Origin: Streptomyces sp. SID3343
GTDB taxonomy: Bacteria; Actinomycetota; Actinomycetes; Streptomycetales; Streptomycetaceae
Direction of reading: 5' to 3'
Assembly: GCF_009865215.1 (NCBI RefSeq)
Contig: NZ_WWJX01001423.1
Span: 1 to 45,501, forward strand
DNA length: 45,501 nucleotides
Position numbers and translations under genes: made by a program. Shown here piece by piece: positions 1-8,623 of this stretch. How positions within the stretch are numbered: position 1 is the stretch's first letter; each line of letters begins with the position of its first letter. Below the pieces are notes generated by a model. The model did no database searches. It was not told the origin of the DNA and saw nothing but the letters and a program-made list of their open reading frames with translations.

Positions 1-179
1 GGGCGCGTCGGTCCCGGTGGGTGGCGGGGGTGGTGGGTGGCGGTTCGTCGGGGTGCTTCGGTCCGCGCCGGTTCGTCTGTTCGTCGCTTTGCTTCGGTCC
101 GCGTCGGTGCGTCGCTTGGCCTCGGTCCGCTTCGGCCCGCGTAGGTTCGTCGCTTGGCCTCGGTCCGCTTCGGTTCGCC
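1..179. repeat. GC-rich imperfect repeats downstream of the binding-protein gene
   Basis: No gene is supported here. From about 55 to 178 the sequence holds four imperfect units that start with C(T)TCGGTCCGC and end around GTTCGTCGCTTGG, 21 to 38 bases long. They stop right at the stop codon of the minus-strand lipoprotein gene. Open frames on the plus strand through this stretch are low-complexity Arg/Ser/Val translations of the repeat and are not credible genes. Confidence 0.6.
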
Positions 180-1145
180 TCAGTCCGCGTACACCGCGGG
201 CGGTGGCGTCGCGTTCGAGTCCGACAGGTTCCGGGCAAGCCAGGTCCGATACGACACCATCCAGGGGCTGTCCGCGCCGCCCGCACGGTAGTTCTCCAGG
301 ACGCGGTTGACCCGGCGGACGAGGTCGGTGTCCCGGGTGTTCATCGCGATGCCGTACAGCGTCTCGTCGAGCCGGGGTTCGAGCACGGTGATCATCGGGT
401 CCTGCGCGGCCAACCCCGCGCCGAGCGAGCCGTGGGTGAGGATCGCGTCGGTCTTCCCCTGCTGCAACCGCACCAGGCAGTCGAGGTGGTTGTCGGCGAC
501 GTCGACGATCGCGCCGAGGTCGGCCCGCGCCAACAGGTCCACCGCCGTGGTGCCGGCCCCCACGCACACCCGCCGGCCGCGCAGGCGTTGGTCGAACGCG
601 GTGATCGGCGACCCCTTGGCCACCACGAGTTGCTGCCCGCTGCGGAAGTAGACCGTGGAGAACGCGACTTCGGCCTTGCGCTCGCACGTGATGGTCATCG
701 TCCGCACCATCACGTCCACGTCGCCGGCCCGGATCCGCGGCACACGTTGTTCGGGTGCCATGGTCACGAACTTGACCTGGGCGTCCGGCCCCAGGATGTC
801 CCGGGCCACGGCCCGTACGAGGTCTATGTCGAAGCCGACGATCTCGCCGGTCACCGCGTCCACCGACCCCCACAGGTAGCTGTTGAGGTCGACCCCCGCC
901 GTCAGATACCCGCGCTCGCGGATCCGCGCGATCGCCGGACCATCGGCGTCGGAAGGCCGCAAACTGGCCGCCGGGTCACACGCGGGGCTCCCCGGCGGCG
1001 CTGCCGGTGCGCCTACTTGCGGCGGCGCCTGTACGACCACCTGCGGCGGTTCGCGCCGCGCGGGCGCTCCGGATCCGCACCCGGTCAGCGTCCCCACGAT
1101 CACGAGCAGGCACCCGACCACCACCCCCACCGGCCGTGAACGCAT
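180..1145 (-). CDS. ABC transporter substrate-binding lipoprotein (amino-acid type, SBP_bac_3)
   Basis: A 321-residue predicted lipoprotein that would capture an amino acid, probably Glu/Gln-like, outside the membrane. The chosen ATG at 1145 gives a short Arg-rich N-terminus, a hydrophobic stretch and the lipobox LTGC with the lipidated Cys at residue 23; a longer upstream reading would bury the signal peptide. The body has the SBP_bac_3 pattern: YLTAGVDLNSYLWG, then GEIVGFDIDLVRAVA, then RIRAGDVDVMVRTMTIT. No permease or ATPase lies beside it, so it is either an orphan receptor or part of a system outside the window. Substrate is inferred only from the family. Confidence 0.85.
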   Translation of the reverse strand: MRSRPVGVVVGCLLVIVGTLTGCGSGAPARREPPQVVVQAPPQVGAPAAPPGSPACDPAASLRPSDADGPAIARIRERGYLTAGVDLNSYLWGSVDAVTGEIVGFDIDLVRAVARDILGPDAQVKFVTMAPEQRVPRIRAGDVDVMVRTMTITCERKAEVAFSTVYFRSGQQLVVAKGSPITAFDQRLRGRRVCVGAGTTAVDLLARADLGAIVDVADNHLDCLVRLQQGKTDAILTHGSLGAGLAAQDPMITVLEPRLDETLYGIAMNTRDTDLVRRVNRVLENYRAGGADSPWMVSYRTWLARNLSDSNATPPPAVYAD

Positions 1146-1368
1146 CGCCCGCGACGTCCTCTCCGTGCCGAGCCGGGCATCGCGCGCGCGGTTCGCGCCG
1201 GGCCCGGGACCGATCGGCACCCATCGTCGCGCCTCGGCGTGGTGCAGGTGTGGGGTATCTCCCTACGAGAGATCGGCACCACGAACCGAACGGACCGCCA
1301 CCACACCGTCGACCGTGGGGCCGAGCCGCGCCCCGTCACACCGTGAACTGCCGTTTGGCGCCGAGGGG

Positions 1369-2028
1369 TTACGCCACGAAAGCCGGAGTGATCTCGCTCC
1401 GCGACTCCCAGCCCAGTGACCGATACAGCGCGCGGCCCTGCGCGGTGGCCACCAGGACGGCGGTCTCGGCCCCGGCCTGTGCCGCGGCGTCGGTCAACGC
1501 GGTCGTCACGACGGCGCCGAGGCCGCGTCGTCGATGCGCGGGTTCGGTGGAGACGACGTCGACGACGGCCGTCGAGCCGGTACGGGCGATCCGGCCGCCG
1601 GCCGCGACCGAGCCGTCGGCCGCCCGTACGCGCACCACCGTGACGCCGCCGCGCTCCTCGGTGTGCACGGTGTAGCCGCTCGGCACGGCGGTGACGCCCC
1701 GCCGCAGCGGCGTGCTCATCAGGAACTCCGGGTCGTTCACGGTCCACGCGGGGGTCAACGCGGGCACGACGACCTCGGCCGGCGCCGCCGTCTTGATCCA
1801 CGTTCCGCCGTCCGCACGGCCGACGGCGAGTTCGCGCACGCGGGCGATGTCGAAGAGCACATAGCGCACGACGTGTCCCGGCTCCCCGACATCGATCCGG
1901 AACCCGCCGGGTATCTCCACCGCCGCCGGCACCGACCGCGAGAGCACCCAGCCGTCGACCCAGGCTCGGACGACGTCCTTGCCGACAACCGGCGAACCCC
2001 GCTCGATCGTGCTCACGGCGGCTCCCAC
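1369..2028 (-). CDS. GNAT-family N-acetyltransferase
   Basis: A 219-residue protein that would transfer an acetyl group from acetyl-CoA to an unknown amine. The C-terminal half (about 125-215) is a GNAT fold: VVRVRAADGSVAAGGRI, then the acetyl-CoA pyrophosphate loop RRRGLGA at about 166-172, then the ALYRSLGW motif typical of the family's last strand. The N-terminal half (about 1-110) is not recognisable and may set substrate choice. GTG at 2028 is preferred because GGGAGG lies 7 bases upstream. A TTGCAA direct repeat sits 36-52 bases upstream. Confidence 0.85.
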   Translation of the reverse strand: MGAAVSTIERGSPVVGKDVVRAWVDGWVLSRSVPAAVEIPGGFRIDVGEPGHVVRYVLFDIARVRELAVGRADGGTWIKTAAPAEVVVPALTPAWTVNDPEFLMSTPLRRGVTAVPSGYTVHTEERGGVTVVRVRAADGSVAAGGRIARTGSTAVVDVVSTEPAHRRRGLGAVVTTALTDAAAQAGAETAVLVATAQGRALYRSLGWESRSEITPAFVA

Positions 2029-2063
2029 GTGTCGACCTCCCGCATCCGGACGCGTCGAGCTTA

Positions 2064-2080
2064 TTGCAAGTAGGTTGCAA
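2064..2080 (-). promoter_or_regulatory. Candidate operator: two TTGCAA hexamers before the GNAT gene
   Basis: TTGCAA occurs at 2064-2069 and again at 2075-2080, one helical turn apart. Each hexamer is itself palindromic. The position, just upstream of the acetyltransferase start at 2028, is where a dimeric repressor would act. Regulator unknown. Confidence 0.4.
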
Positions 2081-2115
2081 CTGGACGGCGCGGGAGTGCG
2101 AACCCGGTCGACCGC

Positions 2116-2718
2116 TCAGCCGATCAGCTCGGTCACCACCGGGGCCAGGGCGCGAAACGCCTTGCCTCGGTGGCTGATCGCGTTCTTCTCGGCCGCGGTG
2201 AGTTCGGCCGTCGTTCGGGTGTCGCCGGCGACCCGAAGGATCGGGTCGTAGCCGAAGCCGCCCGTGCCGCGGGGTTCGCGGGTCAGCGTGCCTTCGAGCC
2301 GACCCTCGACCACGCGTTCGGTTCCGTCGGGCAGGGCCAGCGCGGCGGCGCACGCGAACCAGGCCGCGCGGTGCTCGTCCGCGATGTCGGACAGTTGCGC
2401 GAGCAGCAGCCGCAGGTTCGCGGCGTCGTCGCCGTGTGTGCCGGCCCAGCGCGCGGAAAAGATGCCGGGCATCCCGTTCAGCGCCTCCACGCACAGCCCC
2501 GAGTCGTCGGCGATCGCCGGCAAACCCGTGGCCCGCGCGATGGCGTGCGCCTTCAACAGGGCGTTGGCGGCGAACGTGAGGCCCGTCTCGGGTACGTCGG
2601 GGACGTCGGGATACGAGTCCATGCCGACGAGTTCGACGTCGAGTCCGGCGTCCTTGAGGATCTGCTGAAGCTCGACGACCTTGTTGGCGTTGCGCGTGGC
2701 GAGTACGAGACGGCTCAT
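2116..2718 (-). CDS. rdgB: Non-canonical purine NTP pyrophosphatase (RdgB/HAM1)
   Basis: Hydrolyses dITP, ITP and XTP to the monophosphates and so keeps deaminated purines out of nucleic acid; cytosolic. At 200 residues it has the normal length. The N-terminus LVLATRNANKVVELQQIL is the family signature; ADDSGLCVEALNGMPGIFSARWAG (about 70-93) carries the catalytic acidic pair; FGYDPIL and SHRGKAFRAL near the C-terminus bind the nucleotide. In actinomycetes this gene usually follows rph directly. Here a lipoprotein gene and a strong hairpin separate the two. Confidence 0.96.
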   Translation of the reverse strand: MSRLVLATRNANKVVELQQILKDAGLDVELVGMDSYPDVPDVPETGLTFAANALLKAHAIARATGLPAIADDSGLCVEALNGMPGIFSARWAGTHGDDAANLRLLLAQLSDIADEHRAAWFACAAALALPDGTERVVEGRLEGTLTREPRGTGGFGYDPILRVAGDTRTTAELTAAEKNAISHRGKAFRALAPVVTELIG

Positions 2719-2791
2719 GGGACAAGCCTAGGCGGGCGCGGCACGCGCGCCGCTCGCGACCCGAGGCTCGGCGACGCCCCGCCGCAACGCG

Positions 2792-3190
2792 TTACTTGAC
2801 GCAGATCGTGGTCAGGTTCTTGACGCCGTTGTAGAGCGGCTGCACGTCGCTGGTGCTCAGGCTGCCACCGTTGGCGGCCTTGGTGCTGAGCTGCGTGATG
2901 ACATCGCTCAGGCTGTTCGCCGCGTTCTTGGCGTCGTCGGAGTCGAGGTCCTTGGTCTTGTCGCTCAGCCTCTTCTGCAGGTTGTCGAGCGAACTGCGGG
3001 CCGCGGCCGGGTCGTTGAGCACGTTGCCCAGATTGGTGATGTCGTTGGTGAGGTTGGTGGCCAGTTCGGCACACGAAATGGCCTGCTGCGCCTGCTCGCA
3101 CGCGGTCGTCGCGAAGAGGGCGCCGGCAATGGCGGCGGCCGCGATCGTGGTGCGCAGGACGCGGCTGGGACGGAACGTGGCGCGGAACAT
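2792..3190 (-). CDS. Small predicted lipoprotein, function unknown
   Basis: A 132-residue protein starting at the ATG at 3190, which has GAGGAG upstream. It begins with an Arg-containing N-terminus, a long Ala-rich hydrophobic core and ATTAC at residues 27-31, which looks like a lipobox with Cys31 lipidated. The mature part is Ala/Asn/Asp/Leu-rich and probably helical: it repeats Leu-Asn-Asp/Asp-Asn-Leu patterns over about 40-100 and ends TTICVK. A second Cys lies near the C-terminus and may pair with another. I do not recognise a family. It sits between rph and rdgB with a terminator-like hairpin before it, so it is probably transcribed on its own. Confidence 0.75.
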   Translation of the reverse strand: MFRATFRPSRVLRTTIAAAAIAGALFATTACEQAQQAISCAELATNLTNDITNLGNVLNDPAAARSSLDNLQKRLSDKTKDLDSDDAKNAANSLSDVITQLSTKAANGGSLSTSDVQPLYNGVKNLTTICVK

Positions 3191-3309
3191 GGTGCTCCTC
3201 GTCAGGGACGGGCCGACCGGCCCGGTCAGGACTGCTGATCGGGATGACCAGATGCCATGACCGTAGTGGTGCCGACCCGTATACGGGGCCGTCGGTCGCA
3301 CACCCGGTG

Positions 3310-3348
3310 CGCGCCGGTTGCGCGTACGTGACACTCGCAACCGGCGCG
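3310..3348 (-). terminator. Terminator-like hairpin downstream of rph
   Basis: GCGCCGGTTGCG at 3311-3322 pairs perfectly with CGCAACCGGCGC at 3336-3347, and one further C-G pair closes the base. The loop is 13 bases. It lies 20 bases beyond the rph stop codon and has no U-tract, as is common for actinomycete terminators. Confidence 0.75.
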
Positions 3349-3367
3349 TGACCTTGCCGAGGAACCC

Positions 3368-4111
3368 TCAGGCGCGCAGGGGCTCCACCGACTCCAACGC
3401 CATCTGCTGAAGCACCGTCAACTCCTCGCAGCCCTTCGCGCCGAGGTCGAGCAGGCCGTTCAGGAGCGCGCGGTCGAACGGCTCCTTCTCCGCCGTGCCC
3501 TGCACCTCGACGAAGCGGCCGTCGCCGGTGCACACGATGTTCATGTCGGTCTCGGCGCGGACGTCCTCCTCGTACGGGAGGTCGAGGGTGGGGACGCCGT
3601 CGATGATGCCGACGCTGACCGCCGCGACCGAGCCGATCAGCGGATTGGCGCCCTTGCGGGTGAGCTTGTGCTCGCGGGCCCATGCGATCGCGTCGGCAAG
3701 CGCGACGTAGGCGCCGGTGATCGCGGCGGTACGGGTTCCGCCGTCGGCCTGGAGCACGTCGCAGTCCAGGTGGATCGTGGTCTCGCCGAGCGCCTTCGGG
3801 TCGATCACCGCGCGCAGCGAACGGCCGATCAGGCGGGAGATCTCGTGCGTACGACCGCCGATGCGGCCCTTGACCGACTCGCGGTCACCGCGCGTGTGCG
3901 TGGCGCGCGGCAGCATCGAGTACTCGGCCGTGACCCAGCCCTCCCCGCTGCCCTTGCGCCAGCGCGGCACGCCTTCGGTGACGCTCGCGGCGACGAGGAC
4001 CCGCGTACGGCCGAACTCGACGAGGACCGAGCCCTCGGCGTGGTCGAGCCACTTGCGCTGGAAACCGATGGGGCGGAGCTGGTCGGGGGTGCGACCGTCT
4101 ACTCGTGACAT
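3368..4111 (-). CDS. rph: Ribonuclease PH
   Basis: A phosphorolytic 3'-5' exoribonuclease that trims the 3' ends of tRNA precursors; works as a hexamer in the cytosol. The 247-residue length is typical. Visible signatures: [13 protein letters not shown] at the N-terminus, [15 protein letters not shown], the [33 protein letters not shown] stretch with the phosphate-binding Arg residues, then [24 protein letters not shown]. It follows murI and the MBL hydrolase, an order often seen in actinobacteria, with about 130 bases between it and the MBL gene. Confidence 0.97.
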   Translation of the reverse strand: MSRVDGRTPDQLRPIGFQRKWLDHAEGSVLVEFGRTRVLVAASVTEGVPRWRKGSGEGWVTAEYSMLPRATHTRGDRESVKGRIGGRTHEISRLIGRSLRAVIDPKALGETTIHLDCDVLQADGGTRTAAITGAYVALADAIAWAREHKLTRKGANPLIGSVAAVSVGIIDGVPTLDLPYEEDVRAETDMNIVCTGDGRFVEVQGTAEKEPFDRALLNGLLDLGAKGCEELTVLQQMALESVEPLRA

Positions 4112-4244
4112 GACCCCAGCCTAAGCCGTGCCGCGAGCCGGTCCGGACCGTCCGGTGGGGGCTGTGGACGGGGCCTGTGGACAGGGTGGGCGCGGATGCG
4201 GCGCGGTGGTCGGGCGGTCCTGTCGGCGGTTCCTCCCGCAGCCC

Positions 4245-5000
4245 TCAGACCGTGTGCGACCGGTCCGGCAGGGCCAGGTCGACCACGCCCGAGAACCGCT
4301 TGCGGGCGTCGTCGAGGTTGCGTTCGCGACTCGTCCACGGCGGGATGTGGGTCAGCAAGAGCCTTTCCACGCCCGCCCGTTCGGCATGCTCGCCGGCCTG
4401 GAGGCCGTTCAGGTGCACGTGCGGCAGGTCCTCGCGCCCGTGCTCGAAGGACGCCTCGCACAGCAACAGGTCGGCGCCGCGCGCGATCCGGACGAGGTCG
4501 TCGCTGACCCCGGTGTCGCCGGAGTAGACCAGCGACCTGCCACCCGCCTCGATCCGATACGCGTACGACTCGACGGGATGCGGCATCCGGTCCGCGGTGA
4601 TCCGGAACGGGCCGACCTCGAACGTCCCGGTCACCACCGTCCGGAAGTCGAACACGTCGGCCATCCGGCCGTTGTCCGTGGCGCCCTCGACGTCGTACGC
4701 GCCGGCGATCCGCTCGTGCGTGTCGCGCGGTCCGTACACCGGCAACTTCGGGCGCTGCCCGGCCGGATCGTACTTGCGGGCCACGAAGTAGCACGCGAGG
4801 TCGAGGCAGTGGTCGGCGTGCAGGTGGCTGAGCAGCACCGCGTCGACGGACGCGAGCGTGGTGTGCCGTTGCAGCGCGCCGAGCGCGCCGTTGCCCAGAT
4901 CGACCAGGATCCGGACCCCGTCGGCTTCGAGGAGGTAACACGAACACGGGCTGTCGGGACCGGGGTAGCTGCCGGAACAGCCGACGACGGTGAGTTTCAC
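4245..5000 (-). CDS. MBL-fold metal-dependent hydrolase
   Basis: A 251-residue metallo-beta-lactamase-fold enzyme. The metal site [11 protein letters not shown] is present (H59, H61, D63, H64), and further ligands are likely in YSGDTG near residue 165. The N-terminus [15 protein letters not shown] matches the RNase Z-like/cAMP phosphodiesterase-like class that sits beside murI and rph in actinobacteria. A role in RNA 3'-end processing is possible given rph next door, but this is inference. The start ATG overlaps the murI stop by four bases (ATGA), so the two are translationally coupled. Confidence 0.9.
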   Translation of the reverse strand: MKLTVVGCSGSYPGPDSPCSCYLLEADGVRILVDLGNGALGALQRHTTLASVDAVLLSHLHADHCLDLACYFVARKYDPAGQRPKLPVYGPRDTHERIAGAYDVEGATDNGRMADVFDFRTVVTGTFEVGPFRITADRMPHPVESYAYRIEAGGRSLVYSGDTGVSDDLVRIARGADLLLCEASFEHGREDLPHVHLNGLQAGEHAERAGVERLLLTHIPPWTSRERNLDDARKRFSGVVDLALPDRSHTV

Positions 5001-5812
5001 GTGAGGGCTCCGAGCGCGTCGACGTGCGCGAGTTCGGGGCCGAGGAAGCGGCGACCGACGTCGCGGAACTGGGCGGGATCACCCGTGGTGAGGAATTGGT
5101 GCTCGGGCACGTCCAGGCCGGTGTCACGCATCAGGTTGCCGGCCACGAGAGCTCGATAGACGTCCTTGGCGGTCTCCTCGGCGCTGGAGATGAGCGTGAC
5201 CTGCTCCCCCATCACGTAGGAGATGACGCCGGTGAGCAAGGGGTAGTGCGTGCAACCGAGGATGAGCGTGTCCACCTCCGCGGCCACGACCGGGTCGAGG
5301 TAGTCGTGGGCGACCTTGAGCAGTTCGTCGCCGCCGGTCACCCCGCGCTCGACGAATTCGACGAAGCGCGGGCACGCCTGCGTGGTCAGGTGGATGTGCG
5401 GGGCGGCGGCGAACGCGTCCTCGTAGGCCATCGAGGTCTGCGTGGCCCGGGTCGAGACGACCCCGACCCGCCCGTTGCGCGTCGCCGCGGCGGCCCGGCG
5501 CGTGGCGGGCTTGATCACCTCGACCACGGGCACGCCGTACCGCTCGCGCGCATCCCGCAACATCGCCGCGGACGCGCTGTTGCACGCTATGACGAGCAGC
5601 TTCACGCCCTCGTCGACGAGCCGATCCAGGCACTCCAACGCATACGCCCGCACCTCGGCGATCGGCCGCGGTCCATAGGGCCGGCGCGCGGTGTCCCCGA
5701 GGTAGCGAATCGGCTCGTTCGGAAGCTGATCCAGCACGGCCCTGGCCACGGTGAGCCCGCCGAAACTGGAGTCGAAGATCCCGATCGGTGCGTCGTTGGA
5801 TGCGAATGCCAC
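4997..5812 (-). CDS. murI: Glutamate racemase
   Basis: Converts L-glutamate to D-glutamate for peptidoglycan. The N-terminal [18 protein letters not shown] is the family start; most racemases have DSG here, so the second Ser is a small variation. Both catalytic cysteines are present: ACNSASA (C77) and LGCTHYPLL (C187), counted from the GTG at 5812. That start was chosen because the family begins a few residues before GIFDS; a TTG at 5854 is in frame but adds 14 residues unlike the family. 271 residues. First gene of the murI - MBL - rph group. Confidence 0.95.
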   Translation of the reverse strand: MAFASNDAPIGIFDSSFGGLTVARAVLDQLPNEPIRYLGDTARRPYGPRPIAEVRAYALECLDRLVDEGVKLLVIACNSASAAMLRDARERYGVPVVEVIKPATRRAAAATRNGRVGVVSTRATQTSMAYEDAFAAAPHIHLTTQACPRFVEFVERGVTGGDELLKVAHDYLDPVVAAEVDTLILGCTHYPLLTGVISYVMGEQVTLISSAEETAKDVYRALVAGNLMRDTGLDVPEHQFLTTGDPAQFRDVGRRFLGPELAHVDALGALT

Positions 5813-5914
5813 GTCACGAGAGTACGCAGTAGAGGGGCCCGCTCCGGCGCACAACGGTCACGGGGGTGACCGACGTCATATACGCCGCGCTGCGCGCGGG
5901 GGCGGCTCCGCCGC

Positions 5915-5931
5915 AGCGGCCTCCGGCCGCT
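5915..5931. other. Short GC hairpin in the gap between murI and the 2H gene
   Basis: AGCGGCC and GGCCGCT flank a three-base loop. The 5,813-6,107 gap otherwise shows no gene. The hairpin could end transcription from the 2H phosphoesterase side. Confidence 0.35.
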
Positions 5932-6107
5932 CTCCTCGCAGGCTCGTCGATCACTGGTCGACGATCGATCAACAGGCGCTGACGCGCCAGGGGTCCGCCG
6001 AGCGGACGTCACGGGGGCGGGCGGCCACGCGGGTCGCGGCTGTCCGGGTCGGCTGGGGCCCCTCGGCGCGGGCACCGAGTGTCGCAGGGCGTCGGGGCGG
6101 AGGTCGG

Positions 6108-6731
6108 TCAGCGGACCGCGTTGACGGTGGCCAGTGGATGCCAGTCCCAATCGCGCTCCGGGCCGCGCTGATCGATGAGGGTGACCGCGCGGATGGTGAC
6201 CTCGCAGCCGGGTAGTCGGCGACCCAGCGTCGCGATGACGGGGGCGGCGGGCTGTACGGCCGTGCTGTAGGCAAGCGTCACATGGGGAGACCAAAGGTCG
6301 CCCTCCTGCGCAAAGTCCTTGCCGAGCACTTCTGCGGTCGCACCCTGAACGCCTTCGCGAAGTCCGTCGAGCCCTCCATCCGGTTCGACCGCGAGCACGA
6401 TCGCTTCCGGGTGATACAGAACCCGGCCCAGGTTCACGGTCACCGCCGACCACCCCTTGAGCGCCTCCCGAGCGCGTTCGACCATCGCGCCCACCCGCTC
6501 GGCGCCGACTTCACTCGCCGACCCGACCTCCATGACGGTCAGATGCAGCCACGGCAGGGGCACCGGATGGAACCCGGAAAACCCCGCGATCCGCCGCTGC
6601 CCACGACTGCCGACCGCACAAACCTCTGCCTCGCATCCCAACAACACATGCCAGTACAGCCACCCACACCCGAAAGCCGGCTCGACCCGCCCCCGCCACC
6701 GATCCCGAAACCCCACCGGCAGCGGACTCAA
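6108..6731 (-). CDS. 2H phosphoesterase / 2'-5' RNA ligase-like protein
   Basis: A 207-residue protein with the two histidine motifs that define 2H phosphoesterases: WLHLTVMEV (H63) and SPHVTLAYS (H150), about 87 residues apart. Such enzymes open or join cyclic or 2'-5' phosphodiesters in RNA or small nucleotides; the substrate here cannot be told. The first 60 residues (Trp/Cys-rich GCGWLYWHVLLGC) form the cap half of the fold. The start ATG overlaps the stop of the XRE/TPR regulator by four bases, so regulator and enzyme form an operon. Confidence 0.85.
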   Translation of the reverse strand: MSPLPVGFRDRWRGRVEPAFGCGWLYWHVLLGCEAEVCAVGSRGQRRIAGFSGFHPVPLPWLHLTVMEVGSASEVGAERVGAMVERAREALKGWSAVTVNLGRVLYHPEAIVLAVEPDGGLDGLREGVQGATAEVLGKDFAQEGDLWSPHVTLAYSTAVQPAAPVIATLGRRLPGCEVTIRAVTLIDQRGPERDWDWHPLATVNAVR

Positions 6732-8005
6732 CCGCCCTCCTCGTCATCTCGGTTCGACATGGCGACGTCACCGAACTCCCGGATTCTCGCGCGGAGATCG
6801 ATCGCGTCCGCATTTCGGCGGAATCGCCGGCCCTGCAGTCGCCGGTCCAGATTCGCAAGGTGCCGAGTAACCGTCGCCATCCGCAACTCCGGAGCCAGTG
6901 AAAGCATGGGTGTAACGCCTTCCACCGCCCCGTCCACAGCACCCTGTTGTACGTGGGCAATGGCTACACCGATCTGAATCTGCGCCCAAGTGGTGGCCAC
7001 GCGACGGTCACCCGCAGCCCAGCCTTCGTGGGCCGTCATCGCGGCCCGAAGCGCTGCCTCCGGCTCGTGAAAGCTGGTCGCCACCGACAGGGCGAACAAA
7101 GCCTGTCTTGGTCTGGGACATGACCAGGCCGAGACCTCGCGGCCACTCCCGCCGACGGATTCCGCCGCTACTTCCGCCCGAGCGAGAGCTTCGGTCGCTC
7201 GAATCCGGTCACCACTCAACGCCGCACCGTTTGCTTCCTGGCAGGCGAGCAGGATGCGTACCGATGAAGGGTCACTGCATTCGAAGCCGCGTCGCGCCAA
7301 GTCGGCGGAGTCGCGGAACTTCCCTTCCCACCGCGCGGTCTTGGCCAGGGCGCTCCACGCGACAGCTTCGTTGGTTTCGCTTTCCCGGGCGCACAGGACT
7401 GCGGCCCTTCCGTAAGCCCTCGCCGAAGCATCGCGGTTCAGATCCCCCAGCAGCAGTCCGGCATGGGCGATCAGCACGGCATCCAGCCTCATGAGTTCCC
7501 GAGTCTGTTTCAGCCGCTGGCGTCCACTTCGTAGGAGCCCCTGGACCCGCTGGTGGGTGTCGATGACGTCGGCGAGCATGACACGCGGTGGGGTACCGGA
7601 ATGAGCCTCGGACAGCGAAGCAACTGTCCGAGCGAGGTAGGCGATGCCCTCATTGCCGATATTCGTCGAGGTCATCCACGCTGTGAGGTCGGCCGCGTCC
7701 CGGCGTGTAGGCAACCGAGAGGCCGTGACGCGATGCGTTCCGAGTTCTCGTCCGTCGAAGAGAACGCCGTAGGACAACCCGAAGACTCGGCAGTACAACT
7801 GCGCGTATCGGTCCCGAGGATGGTGCCTGCCCGTCTCGTAGTCACGAACGTAGCGCTGAATGCTCTCTACACTCGGCAACCGCGCACGCGTGTGCCCATC
7901 CGCCGCGTCGCGCAGATGGATAGCCATGTCCTTCTGGCTCCACAACCGACGTGCCCGCTCGGAGCGCAGACGTGCGGCCCATGCCGGTGGCTGTTCGTCC
8001 GTCAC
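6728..8005 (-). CDS. XRE-type regulator with helical (TPR-like) C-terminal region
   Basis: A 425-residue protein, read from the GTG at 8005. The N-terminal part WAARLRSERARRLWSQKDMAIHL to YVRDYETGRHHPRDRYAQLYCRVFGL is a lambda-repressor-like helix-turn-helix. Residues from about 130 to the end are Ala/Arg-rich repeats of paired helices (for example SARAYGRAAVLCARESETNEAVAWSALAK), as in streptomycete regulators with a TPR-like sensor. The frame stays open upstream to 8458, but that stretch is Arg-rich and unlike the domain, so the GTG with an AGGTG-like site was preferred. It is operonic with the 2H phosphoesterase and divergent from the small gene at 8159. Confidence 0.8.
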   Translation of the reverse strand: MTDEQPPAWAARLRSERARRLWSQKDMAIHLRDAADGHTRARLPSVESIQRYVRDYETGRHHPRDRYAQLYCRVFGLSYGVLFDGRELGTHRVTASRLPTRRDAADLTAWMTSTNIGNEGIAYLARTVASLSEAHSGTPPRVMLADVIDTHQRVQGLLRSGRQRLKQTRELMRLDAVLIAHAGLLLGDLNRDASARAYGRAAVLCARESETNEAVAWSALAKTARWEGKFRDSADLARRGFECSDPSSVRILLACQEANGAALSGDRIRATEALARAEVAAESVGGSGREVSAWSCPRPRQALFALSVATSFHEPEAALRAAMTAHEGWAAGDRRVATTWAQIQIGVAIAHVQQGAVDGAVEGVTPMLSLAPELRMATVTRHLANLDRRLQGRRFRRNADAIDLRARIREFGDVAMSNRDDEEGG

Positions 8006-8158
8006 GTACCTGAAGCACCTCTTCGGGGTGAACCGGATCCCGTCTCCTGAAGTATCCCCTCCCGCACGCTGCGTGATGGCTCTTCGATGGAAGCGAACCG
8101 AAATCCCGACGCTCACGGCCGAGACAGGTCGCACGTGAATCCGGCAAGGAAGTGACCG

Positions 8159-8371
8159 ATGCCCCACCCGACGCTTCACGGACCCGATAATCGTCCACTC
8201 CCCGAACCCCCCGGAAGCACCATTACGTTGGCCGTCTATCGGGTCGGCCCGGACGGGACCGAAGTGGTCGTGCCGCGCGAAACGCATGTGGGACTCAGCC
8301 GCATCGGACAACGGTCCGAACCGCCGTGCAAGTGCTCGCCGCAGTGCCGTTGGCCCTACGCGCCCGACTGA
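8159..8371 (+). CDS. Small hypothetical protein, divergent from the XRE/TPR regulator
   Basis: A 70-residue protein with a strong site (AAGGAAGTG) 5 bases before the ATG. It is Pro-rich at the start, has a short beta-like core (STITLAVYRVGPDGTEVVVPRETHV) and ends with a Cys pair in CKCSPQCRWPY. I do not recognise a named family; the Cys cluster might bind metal. Placement back to back with the regulator suggests they share a control region. Confidence 0.6.
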   Translation: MPHPTLHGPDNRPLPEPPGSTITLAVYRVGPDGTEVVVPRETHVGLSRIGQRSEPPCKCSPQCRWPYAPD

Positions 8372-8444
8372 CGCGCGCGGGGGTTCGGACCGCCGGATCG
8401 CCACGCGACGAGTCAGATCGCCAGGATCGCAGCGGGGGTCGAGT

Positions 8445-8512
8445 GGGACAGCCACCATACGGAACCGAGATGCACCGTTGCCCCAGTGTCGGGCCGATCG
8501 CCATGCCGGGAG
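8445..8512. repeat. Diverged direct repeat, copy 1
   Basis: From GGGACAGCCACC through TGCACCGTTG, CCAGTGTCG and CCGATCGCCAT, this stretch matches 9158-9227 in the same order, with scattered substitutions and a two-base gap. The two copies lie on either side of the gene at 8624. Neither appears to be coding. Confidence 0.65.
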
Positions 8513-8562
8513 GCTCCAGCGGTTGCTACTTGACTTTGACTACTCGGCTCGAGATGGCCGCA

Positions 8563-8576
8563 TTGCCGATCGGCAA
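8563..8576 (+). promoter_or_regulatory. Perfect 14-base palindrome upstream of the duplicated-domain gene
   Basis: TTGCCGATCGGCAA lies 48-61 bases before the start at 8624 and just downstream of a TTGACT that could serve as a -35 box. It looks like an operator for a dimeric regulator; which one is unknown. Confidence 0.45.
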
Positions 8577-8623
8577 GCCGAGATCATGGACATTGAACAC
8601 GGCGGGACGACAGAGGGGTAGAC

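Noticed and set aside
21-1139. Plus-strand open frame of 372 codons over the binding-protein gene
   Set aside because: It is the opposite-strand shadow of the lipoprotein gene. The translation is Arg/His/Val-rich without any domain, and the minus-strand reading has a lipobox and a full SBP fold.
1100-2725. Minus-strand open frame of 541 codons
   Set aside because: It crosses the acetyltransferase and rdgB genes in another frame and is Arg-rich low-complexity sequence.
4139-4150. Perfect palindrome CGGTCCGGACCG downstream of the MBL gene
   Set aside because: It has no loop and such GC palindromes occur by chance at high GC; not enough to call an operator or terminator.
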